Below are positions 18,459 to 25,573 of a stretch of DNA of 36,730 nt, in pieces. The translations under genes were made by a program, and so were the position numbers. Every line of letters starts with the position of its first letter. Positions within the stretch are counted from its first letter, which is position 1. The stretch comes from JAIBJN01 sp963748205. Its GTDB lineage: Bacteria > Actinomycetota > Thermoleophilia > Gaiellales > Gaiellaceae. Where the stretch lies: assembly GCA_963748205.1 (NCBI GenBank), contig CAVVIB010000001.1:1-36730 (forward strand), given 5' to 3'. The notes below the pieces were generated by a model that searched no databases, had not been told where the DNA came from, and worked only from the letters and a program-made list of their open reading frames with translations.

Positions 18459-20420
18459 TTAGCCGCCGGTGTACTCGAAGATGAAGATGCCGTAGTCGCG
18501 GTCGGAGCCCGCGAACAGGCGCTTCCCTTCCAGCGGGCCGGCTGCAGCGTTGCTTGGGACGAAGGTCTCGACGCCCCAGAAGTTGTTGCCGTCCTCGTCG
18601 ATGTAGTGACCGACTTCCTCGATTCCAGCTTCGCCGAACCTGAACACGCGCATACCGCCCGCGTAGTACGAGCTGTAGGCGAGGTTCTGGCCTGGATCGG
18701 TCGTGATCTCGTGGATCGACAGGTCGCCGAACCCGAACGCAAAGGCCGGGTCAAGGGCCTCCGGAATCGCGTACGAGTCGATCCGCTCGACCTTGCCCCC
18801 CTCGCGGCGGAACAGGCTGAGGTAACCCCAACCGTCGAAGATCGACGTCGCCCGGACGCGCTTGACGCTGATAGCGCCGATGGCCGGCGCGTCGGCGGGA
18901 TCGTACGGCACGGTGAACATCGGTGTAGTCCCGAACAGCTCGTGGTACGCCGCGTGCGTAGTGCAGATCGTCACCATCGGCTTGCCGGGCTCGAAGGCGC
19001 CCGAGCCGCAGAACGGCACCGCGTTGGTGTCGTCCACGCCGAAGTGGCGGTCGACGAGGACGATCGCGTCCCAGCCGGCGTCGAAGGCCTTGGCAGCCTT
19101 CTCACCCGGGAAGCACGCGTCGTCCGTCAGGTCGCCGTTGCCGTTGTAGTCGGCACTCGGGTCATCGGTCGGCCCACGCTGCATGAGGAGGATCTTCTCG
19201 TCCCCAGGCTGAAGACCGAGCTCGGCGGCGTCGTAGTCGTCCGCTTGCGGAAGCACGGTCGGATCCGCCGGGCAGCCGTAGCCGCCATAGACGACCTTGC
19301 CGCTCAGCGTCTGGTCGGAGAGGGACGCAGGCGAGGTTCCGCCTCCAACCTCCACGGCAGGCCGCTCGACGTTGTCGACGAAGAACTTGTCCGAGCGATA
19401 CGGGTTGAAGTCCTCGTCGGCTCCCAGGAAGTACTTGCTGTCGTGCGAGAACTCGGCCTCATGGGCGTTGCCCTCCGGCGGCGAGATCCCGGGAACGAGC
19501 GGATCCTCGCTCTCGAAGTCGGAGTCGCCGATATAGAACGCCTTCGCCGGGTTCTCGACGTCCAGCATGACGTAGCCGGCGTCCCAGTACGAGTTGAGTA
19601 GGACGTCGCGCCCGTCGATCACCTTCGTGACCATGTCGTGCTGGAAGATCTCCGCCAGCCGCGGGTGCTCCGCCGTCTGGCCGATCTGCGGGAAGCTCTC
19701 CAGCAGGTCGTACTCCGCGACGGGCTTAGGCGCCCGCGGGTTGGAGATGTCGTAGATGTCGACGTCGTGGAACTCCTCGTTGTCGGTGGCAACGAGGTAC
19801 ACCTTGCCGTCGTCCTTCCACATGAACACGCTGTGGTAGGTGTTGGGGATCTGGGTGCCGTTCATGCGCCCTTCGCCCCCGCGGTCGCCCGCGCCCTGGA
19901 TCAGCGTTCGAGGGTTGCGCGGATTCGTCACGTTGTACAGGTCAAAGCCGCCGCCTGCCTCGGTATCCGAGCACTTCTCGTTGTTCACAGCCAGGATGTC
20001 GCCGCTGAACCACTTCGTGTTCACGCTGATGACCTGTGCGCCCTCGCCGTGGAAGTTGCCGGGCACCGCAGGAATGAAGTCGACCTCTACGGGCGCCCGG
20101 GGATTCCGGATGTCGACCACGTAGACGCCGCCCTTGGTGCAGGTCGGCTCGCTCCACGAGTTCAGGTAAGCGAAGTCCTTGAAGACCGCCAGGTCCGCGA
20201 TCTGGCCCTCCGCGATCGGCCCGAACTCATCCGTCGGCTCCAGCTCCCCGATGAGCCGAACGTTGGCGCTCGAGCCCGGCAGATGGCCCTCCGGCATGCC
20301 GTGCTGCATGCCTGCCACGTCGCCGCCTCCCATCCGAGGCGTGCGATCGGGCACCGTCGCTGTCGCGCCCGCCGTCAGCAACCCTGCCGCAAGCAGGCAT
20401 GCCACGGCCAGCGATCTCAT
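18459..20420 (-). CDS. Exported LVIVD-repeat (beta-propeller-like) protein with inserted PA-like domain
   Basis: 653 aa. A signal peptide spans about 1-21 (LAAGLLTAGATA). The body holds repeats of the form VYVVDIRNPRAP, DLYNVTNPRNP and DIYDISNPRAP, typical of the LVIVD propeller family. A PA-like insertion lies about 355-510, followed by a final propeller part (SIHEITTDPGQNLAYSSYY). The function of LVIVD proteins is not established; a cell-surface binding or adhesion role is a guess. ATG 20420 has AAGGGGAG a few bases upstream. AT-richer codons than neighbouring genes appear in places but the frame is intact. Confidence 0.85.
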   Translation of the reverse strand: MRSLAVACLLAAGLLTAGATATVPDRTPRMGGGDVAGMQHGMPEGHLPGSSANVRLIGELEPTDEFGPIAEGQIADLAVFKDFAYLNSWSEPTCTKGGVYVVDIRNPRAPVEVDFIPAVPGNFHGEGAQVISVNTKWFSGDILAVNNEKCSDTEAGGGFDLYNVTNPRNPRTLIQGAGDRGGEGRMNGTQIPNTYHSVFMWKDDGKVYLVATDNEEFHDVDIYDISNPRAPKPVAEYDLLESFPQIGQTAEHPRLAEIFQHDMVTKVIDGRDVLLNSYWDAGYVMLDVENPAKAFYIGDSDFESEDPLVPGISPPEGNAHEAEFSHDSKYFLGADEDFNPYRSDKFFVDNVERPAVEVGGGTSPASLSDQTLSGKVVYGGYGCPADPTVLPQADDYDAAELGLQPGDEKILLMQRGPTDDPSADYNGNGDLTDDACFPGEKAAKAFDAGWDAIVLVDRHFGVDDTNAVPFCGSGAFEPGKPMVTICTTHAAYHELFGTTPMFTVPYDPADAPAIGAISVKRVRATSIFDGWGYLSLFRREGGKVERIDSYAIPEALDPAFAFGFGDLSIHEITTDPGQNLAYSSYYAGGMRVFRFGEAGIEEVGHYIDEDGNNFWGVETFVPSNAAAGPLEGKRLFAGSDRDYGIFIFEYTGG

Positions 20421-20497
20421 GGTTCTCCCCTTCACGTCTCCCTCCTCGTCAGTGTCGCCGTACGGCCACCGGAGACGTTCCCAAGTACAGGCGCGGG

Positions 20498-20525
20498 AAT
20501 GTAGCAGACGTAACGCGACGCGCAA
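20498..20525 (-). promoter_or_regulatory. Candidate promoter of the LVIVD gene
   Basis: Minus strand: TTGCGC (20525-20520), a 16-base spacer, then TACATT (20503-20498). It lies between the proposed ruvB stop (20542) and ATG 20420. Confidence 0.35.
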
Positions 20526-20541
20526 AGCGCCGCGGATCTGG

Positions 20542-21554
20542 CTAGAAGAGCGCGTCCGCCGCCGCGGGTGAGCCGGCCCGCGTGCGGCCCGTCGTCCGTG
20601 ACGATTCGGCCGCGGGGCGTGCGCTGGATGAGGCCGAGCTTGAGCAGGTACGGCTCGTAGACGTCCTCGATCGTGTCCGGCTCTTCGCTGAGCGCGACCG
20701 CGAGCGTCGAGAGCCCCACGGGGCCACCGTCGAACTTGTGCGCGATCGCCGCCAGGAGCTCTCGGTCGGCCCGCTCGAGGCCGTGCTCGTCCACCTCGAG
20801 CAGCTCCAGCGCCTCGCGCGCCACGTCGAGCGTGACGGCCCCGTCGTGGCGCACCTGGGCGACGTCGCGGACGCGCCGGAGGATCCGGTTCGCCACGCGC
20901 GGGGTGCCGCGAGCTCGCCGCAGCTATCTCCTTCGCCGCCTCGTCCGCGACCTCGACCCCGAGGATGCGGGCCGAGCGCAGGACGATGCGCCCCAGCTCC
21001 TCCGGCGAGTAGTGGTCGAGCCTGTACGTCATGCCGAAGCGGTCGCGCAGCGGCGTCGTCAGCAGGCCCGTCCGGGTCGTGGCCCCGATGAGCGTGAACG
21101 CCGGAAGGTCGAGCGTCAGGGTCCGGGCCGCAGGCCCCTGCCCGACGATGATGTCGAGACGGAAGTCCTCGAGCGCCGGGTAGAGGATCTCCTCGACGGC
21201 GCGGTTCAGGCGGTGGATCTCGTCCACGAAGAGCACGTCCCGCTCCTCGAGCGTCGTCAGGATGGCGGCAATGTCTCCCTTGCGCTCGAGCGCCGGGCCG
21301 GCGACCACGCGCAGGCCGACGCCGAGCTCCTCGCGCACGATGTAGGCGAGGCTCGTCTTCCCGAGGCCCGGCGGGCCGGCGAGGAGCACGTGGTCGAGCG
21401 CCTCGCCCCGCCCCTTGGCCGCCTCCAGGGCGATCGAGAGCTGCTCCTTGACCCGCTCCTGCCCGACGAACTCGTCGAGCGAGCGCGGGCGAAGCGACGA
21501 GTCCAGCTCCTCCTCGTCCGGGACCAGCACGGCGGTGGTGACGCGTTCGCTCAC
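20542..21554 (-). CDS. ruvB: Holliday junction branch-migration ATPase RuvB (frameshifted, probably twice)
   Basis: Hexameric AAA+ motor that with RuvA drives branch migration before RuvC cuts. Walker A GPPGLGKT, Walker B DEIHRLN and sensor GATTR are intact. Near 20917 the frame breaks: GCG-g-CGA; dropping one G gives ARGTPRVANRILRR, the expected sequence. Without further change the frame would run on to 20432 through intergenic-looking sequence and make 373 aa. A second extra base around 20573-20595 would instead end it in PAAADALF at 20542, giving 336 aa, the usual length; 1013 bases is 3n+2, fitting two insertions. GTG 21554 sits 7 bases after TAATCT. Confidence 0.9.
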
Positions 21555-21561
21555 AGGGACG

Positions 21562-21567
21562 AGATTA
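21562..21567 (-). promoter_or_regulatory. -10 box (TAATCT), leaderless ruvB promoter
   Basis: TAATCT ends 7 bases before GTG 21554. It gives ruvB its own promoter within the cluster. Confidence 0.5.
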
Positions 21568-21605
21568 GGCGCGGAGGCGGACGGTCCTGCGTCGGCGTGC
21601 GAGGC

Positions 21606-21869
21606 TCAGCCGAGGGCTCGCGCCGAGGCTTCCGCGGAATCCAGCACCGGCACGACCTCGAACTCCGCGAGATCGTCCCAGCGGGCGATCCAGGCGTCGA
21701 AGAGGCTCGGGTCGTCGGTCTCCATGAGCTGGAAGCAGCGATCGAGCCGCTCGTCGATCCAGCTGTCGACGTAGGTGAGGCCCTCCGGCAGCATCCGCCC
21801 CTCGCGCTCGGCGCGCTCGTAGACGGGCCGGGGCCCGTGCACGAACCGCTCGACGACCATGTAGCGCAC
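21606..21869 (-). CDS. DUF3303-like small protein inside the ruv cluster
   Basis: 87 aa from GTG 21869; an ATG at 21860 is a possible alternative. The pattern MVVERF... EGRMLPEGLTYVDSW... CFQLMETDDPSLFDAW... DLAEFEVVPV matches my memory of DUF3303 proteins, whose ferredoxin-like dimeric alpha/beta-barrel fold is shared with small monooxygenases and stress proteins. The function is unknown. It starts 7 bases after the ruvA stop and precedes ruvB. Confidence 0.75.
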   Translation of the reverse strand: MRYMVVERFVHGPRPVYERAEREGRMLPEGLTYVDSWIDERLDRCFQLMETDDPSLFDAWIARWDDLAEFEVVPVLDSAEASARALG

Positions 21870-21876
21870 GCGGCGA

Positions 21877-22446
21877 TCAGGCGGCGCGCAGCGCCTCGCG
21901 CACGCGCTCCGCCGGCGAGAGGTCGGGGTCGGTCTCCGCGAGGCGCTTCTCCGCCTCGGCGATCGAGTAGCCGAGCTCGACGAGCGCGTCGCGCGCGACG
22001 ACGTGGCCGTCGCCGGAACCGAGATGCGGCTCCTCGACGGCGGCGAGCGGCGTGATGCGCTCCCGCAGCTCGAGCACGACCCGCTGCGCGGTCTTCTTGC
22101 CGATGCCCGGGATCGTCTGGAAGAGCTCGGCGTCCTCGCGGACGATGGCCCGCCGCAGCTCGCCCGGCGAGTAGCCCGACACGATGGCGAGCGCGACCTT
22201 CGGCCCGACGCCTGAGACCGCGAGGAGCTGCTCGAAGAGCTCCCGCTCCTCGGCGTTCGCGAAGCCGAAGAGCTGCATGGCGTCCTCGCGGACGTGGAGG
22301 TGCGTCTCGACGACGACCTCGTCGGCGCCGTCGGCCTTCTGGATCGCCGAGGGCGTCGCGAGCACCCGGTAGCCGACGCCGTTGACGTCGAGGACGAGGC
22401 CCTGCGCGTCGCGGGCCACGGGCTTCCCGCGGAGGCGCGCGATCAT
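21877..22446 (-). CDS. ruvA: Holliday junction DNA helicase subunit RuvA
   Basis: Tetramer that binds Holliday junctions and loads RuvB. 189 aa: an N-terminal OB fold (MIARLRGKPV... GVGYRV), a helix-hairpin-helix region with SGVGPKVALAI and PGIGKKTAQRV, and a C-terminal RuvB-binding domain (LVELGYSIAEAEKRL). The ATG overlaps the ruvC TGA by 4 bases (ATGA), so the two are coupled; GGGAGG is a fair ribosome site. Confidence 0.95.
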   Translation of the reverse strand: MIARLRGKPVARDAQGLVLDVNGVGYRVLATPSAIQKADGADEVVVETHLHVREDAMQLFGFANAEERELFEQLLAVSGVGPKVALAIVSGYSPGELRRAIVREDAELFQTIPGIGKKTAQRVVLELRERITPLAAVEEPHLGSGDGHVVARDALVELGYSIAEAEKRLAETDPDLSPAERVREALRAA

Positions 22447-22940
22447 CGTCGGCCTCCCGCGGCCGCCATGAGCGGCGGCGCGAGCGCGTGGCAGATCGCC
22501 ACGGCCAGCGCGTCGGCCGCGTGATGCGGCTTCGGGATCTCGGTCAGGCCGAGCACGGAGCGCACCATCCGCTGCATCTGATCCTTCTCTGCGCGGCCGT
22601 AGCCGCACACGGCCTGCTTGACGGTGGCCGGTGGGTACTCAGCGCACTCGACTCCCGCGCCGGCGCAGGCGACGAGTGCGGCGCCGCGCGCCTGTCCGAC
22701 GAAGAGCGCGATGCGGGCGTCGGCGCCGACGTAGGACTCCTCGAGCGCGACCGCCTCCGGCTCGTGCCGGGCGATGAGGTCCGCCACCTCGTCGTGGATC
22801 CGCTTCAGGCGAGATGCCGGGGCGTCCCGCGGGGACGTCTCCCACCAGCCGTACTCGACCGCTCGCAGACGGCCGCCTTTTGCATGGACGATGCCGAATC
22901 CGCATGCTGCAGTGCCCGGGTCGATACCGAGGACCTTCAC
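22443..22940 (-). CDS. ruvC: Holliday junction resolvase RuvC
   Basis: Endonuclease that resolves Holliday junctions by paired nicks. 165 aa with the RNase-H-like acidic site: D7 in GIDPGT, Glu in VALEESYVG and the C-terminal HHAADALAVA. GTG 22940 is 6 bases after TAACCT with no Shine-Dalgarno. It leads the ruvC-ruvA pair. Confidence 0.95.
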   Translation of the reverse strand: MKVLGIDPGTAACGFGIVHAKGGRLRAVEYGWWETSPRDAPASRLKRIHDEVADLIARHEPEAVALEESYVGADARIALFVGQARGAALVACAGAGVECAEYPPATVKQAVCGYGRAEKDQMQRMVRSVLGLTEIPKPHHAADALAVAICHALAPPLMAAAGGRR

Positions 22941-22946
22941 GGGTGG

Positions 22947-22952
22947 AGGTTA
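22947..22952 (-). promoter_or_regulatory. -10 box (TAACCT), leaderless ruvC promoter
   Basis: TAACCT ends 6 bases before GTG 22940. It is separate from the upstream yebC transcript. Confidence 0.5.
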
Positions 22953-22992
22953 GGCGGCGGCCCGGACGTTCCTGCCCGGCGCCGGCGCGCCG

Positions 22993-23214
22993 CTAGCTGA
23001 CGAAGTCGACCTTGACGCCCGGGTTGTCCGAGCACCACTCACGCAGGTGCCCGAAGACCTTCATGCGGGCCTGGGCCTCGTCGAGCGGGGCGCCCGGCGA
23101 GAAGACGACGACCTCGACGACGTCGGCGCTGCGTGGCTCGCTGGGGCAGCCCTGGCTCTGGAGGTACGTGCGCAGGGACTGGACGAAGGCGGGGTCGCTG
23201 ACCTCGATCTGCAT
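22993..23214 (-). CDS. Small unknown protein between yebC and ruvC
   Basis: 73 aa from ATG 23214: MQIEVSDPAFVQSLRTYL at the start, a middle VVEVVVFSPGAPLDEAQARM, and two Cys. The alternation of hydrophobic strands and a helix suggests a small alpha/beta protein. I recognise no family. GC-rich third codon positions and the position within a tight cluster support it. Confidence 0.6.
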   Translation of the reverse strand: MQIEVSDPAFVQSLRTYLQSQGCPSEPRSADVVEVVVFSPGAPLDEAQARMKVFGHLREWCSDNPGVKVDFVS

Positions 23215-23238
23215 ATCTGGGAAATATCGGCAGCGCAG

Positions 23239-23257
23239 GCCCGCTGCCTGAGCGGGC
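23239..23257 (-). terminator. Short hairpin after yebC
   Basis: GCCCGCT and AGCGGGC pair across a 5-base loop right after the yebC stop (23259) and before the small gene. It may be an attenuator or weak terminator. Confidence 0.35.
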
Positions 23258-23258
23258 G

Positions 23259-24014
23259 TCAGGCCGCGACGCGCTCGAGGATGCCTTCGGGGATGTCGAA
23301 GTTCGCGTAGACGGCCTGGATGTCGTCGTTGTCCTCGAGCGCGTCCATCAGGCGGACGAGCTTCTTGGCCGAGGACTCGTCCTCGACGGAGACCGTCGTC
23401 TTCGGGAGCATCGTGAGCTCCGCGGACTCGTACGCGATCCCGGCCTCGTCCAGCGCGGCACGGACGCCGGCGAGATCGTCGGGCGCGGAGATGACCTGGA
23501 AGCTCGAGCCGTCGAGATCGACGTCCTCCGCGCCGCCGTCGGCCGCGACGAGCATGAGATCCTCCTCGTCGACGCCGTCGGCCGGCACGATCAGGACGCC
23601 CTTCCGCTCGAAGAGCCAGGCGACCGCGCCGCTCGTGCCGAGGTTGCCCTCGTGCTTGGCGAAGACGTGGCGCACGTCCGCGGCGGTCCTGTTGCGGTTG
23701 TCGGTGAGGGCCTCGACGAAGACGGCCACGCCCTCCGGCCCGTAGCCCTCGTAGGTGACGGTCTCGTAGACCTCTCCGTCGGTGGCGGTGCCGGCGCCGC
23801 GGGCGATGGCGCGCTCGATGTTGTCCTTCGGCATGGACGCGTCGCGCGCCTTCTGGATCGCCGTCGCGAGGGTCGCGTTCCCGTCCGGGTCCGCCCCGCC
23901 CTCCCGCGCCGCGACGATGATCGCGCGCGAGAGCTTGGAGAAGAGCTTGCCGCGCTTGGCGTCGGCGGCGCCCTTCTTGTGCTTGATGCTCGACCACTTG
24001 CTATGCCCGGACAT
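23259..24014 (-). CDS. yebC: YebC/PmpR-family protein
   Basis: 251 aa, full-length member of the YebC family (MSGHSKWSSIKHKKGAAD start; FERKGVLIV and DALEDNDDIQAVYANFDI later). Members were first described as DNA-binding regulators; later work links YebC-type proteins to translation of proline-rich stretches. Cytoplasmic. A strong GGAGGAGA lies just upstream of the ATG, inside the end of pdxT; the genes overlap by 14 bases. Confidence 0.95.
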   Translation of the reverse strand: MSGHSKWSSIKHKKGAADAKRGKLFSKLSRAIIVAAREGGADPDGNATLATAIQKARDASMPKDNIERAIARGAGTATDGEVYETVTYEGYGPEGVAVFVEALTDNRNRTAADVRHVFAKHEGNLGTSGAVAWLFERKGVLIVPADGVDEEDLMLVAADGGAEDVDLDGSSFQVISAPDDLAGVRAALDEAGIAYESAELTMLPKTTVSVEDESSAKKLVRLMDALEDNDDIQAVYANFDIPEGILERVAA

Positions 24015-24567
24015 GTCTCTCCTCCCGCACCAGCTCGAGAAAGCGCTCGTGAATCCGTGTGTCGTCGGTCAGCTCGGGGTGGAACGAGGCGGCCAGGATC
24101 CGCCCTTCGCGGACGAGCACCGGCTGCTCGCCGAGCCGGCCCACGATCTCGACCGCGTCGCCGACCTCCTCGACGCGCGGCGCGCGGATGAAGACGCCGC
24201 GCACCGGCTCGTCGTCACCCTCGAGGTCGACGTCCGCTTCGAAGCTCGCCACCTGGCGTCCGTAGCCGTTTCGGAGCACCTTGACGTCGAGGAGCCCGAG
24301 GTGCTCCCGGTCGAAGAGGATCATCCCTGCGCAGGTGCCGAACAGCGGCCCTCGGAACGCGGCGAGCGGCTCCTCGAGCTCGTAGACGCGCATGAGCCGG
24401 CGGATCGCGGTCGACTCGCCGCCGGGGACGATCAGCCCGTCGATCCCGTCCAGCTGCTCGGGCTTGCGCACCTCGACCGGCTCCGCACCGAGCCGTCGCA
24501 GCATTGCCGCGTGCTCGCGGAAGTTCCCCTGGAGCGCCAGGACGCCGATGCGCAGAGTGGCCGCCAT
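24001..24567 (-). CDS. pdxT: Pyridoxal 5'-phosphate synthase glutaminase subunit PdxT
   Basis: Glutaminase that passes ammonia to PdxS. 188 aa from ATG 24567. The class-I amidotransferase triad is visible: C79 (GTCAGM), H163 and E165 (SFHPEL); PGGEST lies at 48-53. ATG 24567 is preferred over the in-frame codon at 24633 because the extra residues are low-complexity and a TACGAT box is just upstream. It overlaps yebC by 14 bases. Confidence 0.95.
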   Translation of the reverse strand: MAATLRIGVLALQGNFREHAAMLRRLGAEPVEVRKPEQLDGIDGLIVPGGESTAIRRLMRVYELEEPLAAFRGPLFGTCAGMILFDREHLGLLDVKVLRNGYGRQVASFEADVDLEGDDEPVRGVFIRAPRVEEVGDAVEIVGRLGEQPVLVREGRILAASFHPELTDDTRIHERFLELVREERHVRA

Positions 24568-24577
24568 CTCGCGTCTA

Positions 24578-24583
24578 ATCGTA
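24578..24583 (-). promoter_or_regulatory. -10 box (TACGAT) before pdxT
   Basis: TACGAT ends 10 bases before ATG 24567, slightly long for a strictly leaderless start. Confidence 0.35.
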
Positions 24584-24588
24584 CCCCC

Positions 24589-24654
24589 GGGGCCTTCGGC
24601 CCCTGGCCCCCGCTTTCGAGCATACGCGTGCAAACGTCACGCGTCTGAGACGCG
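24589..24654 (-). other. pdxS-pdxT intergenic region with two hairpins
   Basis: The 107-base gap holds GGGGCC/GGCCCC around TTC (24589-24603) and CGCGTC/GACGCG around a 3-base loop (24640-24654). They may separate or tune pdxS and pdxT expression. I recognise no riboswitch. Confidence 0.35.
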
Positions 24655-24674
24655 GCCGTGCCAACTTTCCGCGG

Positions 24675-25559
24675 CTACCAGCCGCGGGTCTCGAGGAGCT
24701 CTTCGGGGGCGAGCGCCGCGGCGTCGAGGCCGCGCATCGGCTCGCCGAGGCCCGTGGAGACGCGCGCGAGGATCTCGGGATCGGAGAAGTGCGTCGTCGC
24801 CTCGACGATCGCCTTCGCGCGCGGCATCGGGTCGGCCGACTTGAAGATCCCGGAGCCCACGAAGACGCCGTCGGCGCCGAGCTGCATGCAGAGCGCGGCA
24901 TCTGCCGGCGTGGCGATCCCGCCGGCGGTGAACGTCACCACCGGGAGGCGCCCGTTCTCGGCCACCCAGCGCACGAGCTCGAGCGGCGCCTGGAGCTCCT
25001 TCGCCTCGGTGTAGAGCTCGTCGGCGGAGAGCGTCTGGAGCCGGCGGATGTCGCCGAAGACGGCACGCATGTGACGCACCGCGTTGACGATGTCGCCCGT
25101 GCCCGCTTCGCCCTTCGTGCGGATCATCGCCGCGCCCTCGCTCAGGCGGCGCAGCGCCTCACCGAGGTTCCGGCAGCCGCACACGAACGGCACCCGGAAG
25201 GCCCACTTGTCGATGTGGTGGCGCTCGTCGGCGGGCGTGAGCACCTCGCTCTCGTCGATGTAGTCGACCTCGAGCGCCTCGAGCACCTGCGCCTCGACGA
25301 AGTGGCCGATCCGGGCCTTGGCCATGACCGGGATGGTCACAGCCTCCTGGATCTCCTTGATCTTCGTCGGGTCGGCCATGCGAGCGACGCCGCCCTCGGC
25401 GCGAATGTCCGCGGGCACGCGCTCGAGCGCCATCACGGCCACGGCTCCCGCCTCTTCGGCGATCGCCGCCTGCTCCGCATCGGTCACGTCCATGATCACG
25501 CCGCCCTTGAGCATCTCGGCGAGACCACTCTTGACGCGCATGGTTCCGAGCTCGGTCAT
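24675..25559 (-). CDS. pdxS: Pyridoxal 5'-phosphate synthase lyase subunit PdxS
   Basis: Forms PLP from ribose-5-phosphate, glyceraldehyde-3-phosphate and ammonia supplied by PdxT, as a dodecamer. 294 aa. The catalytic lysine K81 lies in VMAKARIGH; the second lysine lies in RTKGEAGTG. The glycine-rich phosphate loops FTAGGIATPADA and GSGIFKS are intact. The ATG is 7 bases after TAGACT. The upstream methyltransferase/reductase gene ends 14 bases before. Confidence 0.97.
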   Translation of the reverse strand: MTELGTMRVKSGLAEMLKGGVIMDVTDAEQAAIAEEAGAVAVMALERVPADIRAEGGVARMADPTKIKEIQEAVTIPVMAKARIGHFVEAQVLEALEVDYIDESEVLTPADERHHIDKWAFRVPFVCGCRNLGEALRRLSEGAAMIRTKGEAGTGDIVNAVRHMRAVFGDIRRLQTLSADELYTEAKELQAPLELVRWVAENGRLPVVTFTAGGIATPADAALCMQLGADGVFVGSGIFKSADPMPRAKAIVEATTHFSDPEILARVSTGLGEPMRGLDAAALAPEELLETRGW

Positions 25560-25566
25560 CGCGCCA

Positions 25567-25572
25567 AGTCTA
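25567..25572 (-). promoter_or_regulatory. -10 box (TAGACT), leaderless pdxS promoter
   Basis: TAGACT ends 7 bases before ATG 25559, in the 14-base gap after the upstream stop. Confidence 0.45.
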
Positions 25573-25573
25573 T

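Noticed and set aside
24568..24674. PLP-responsive riboswitch between pdxS and pdxT
   Set aside because: Two simple hairpins with no recognisable conserved aptamer.
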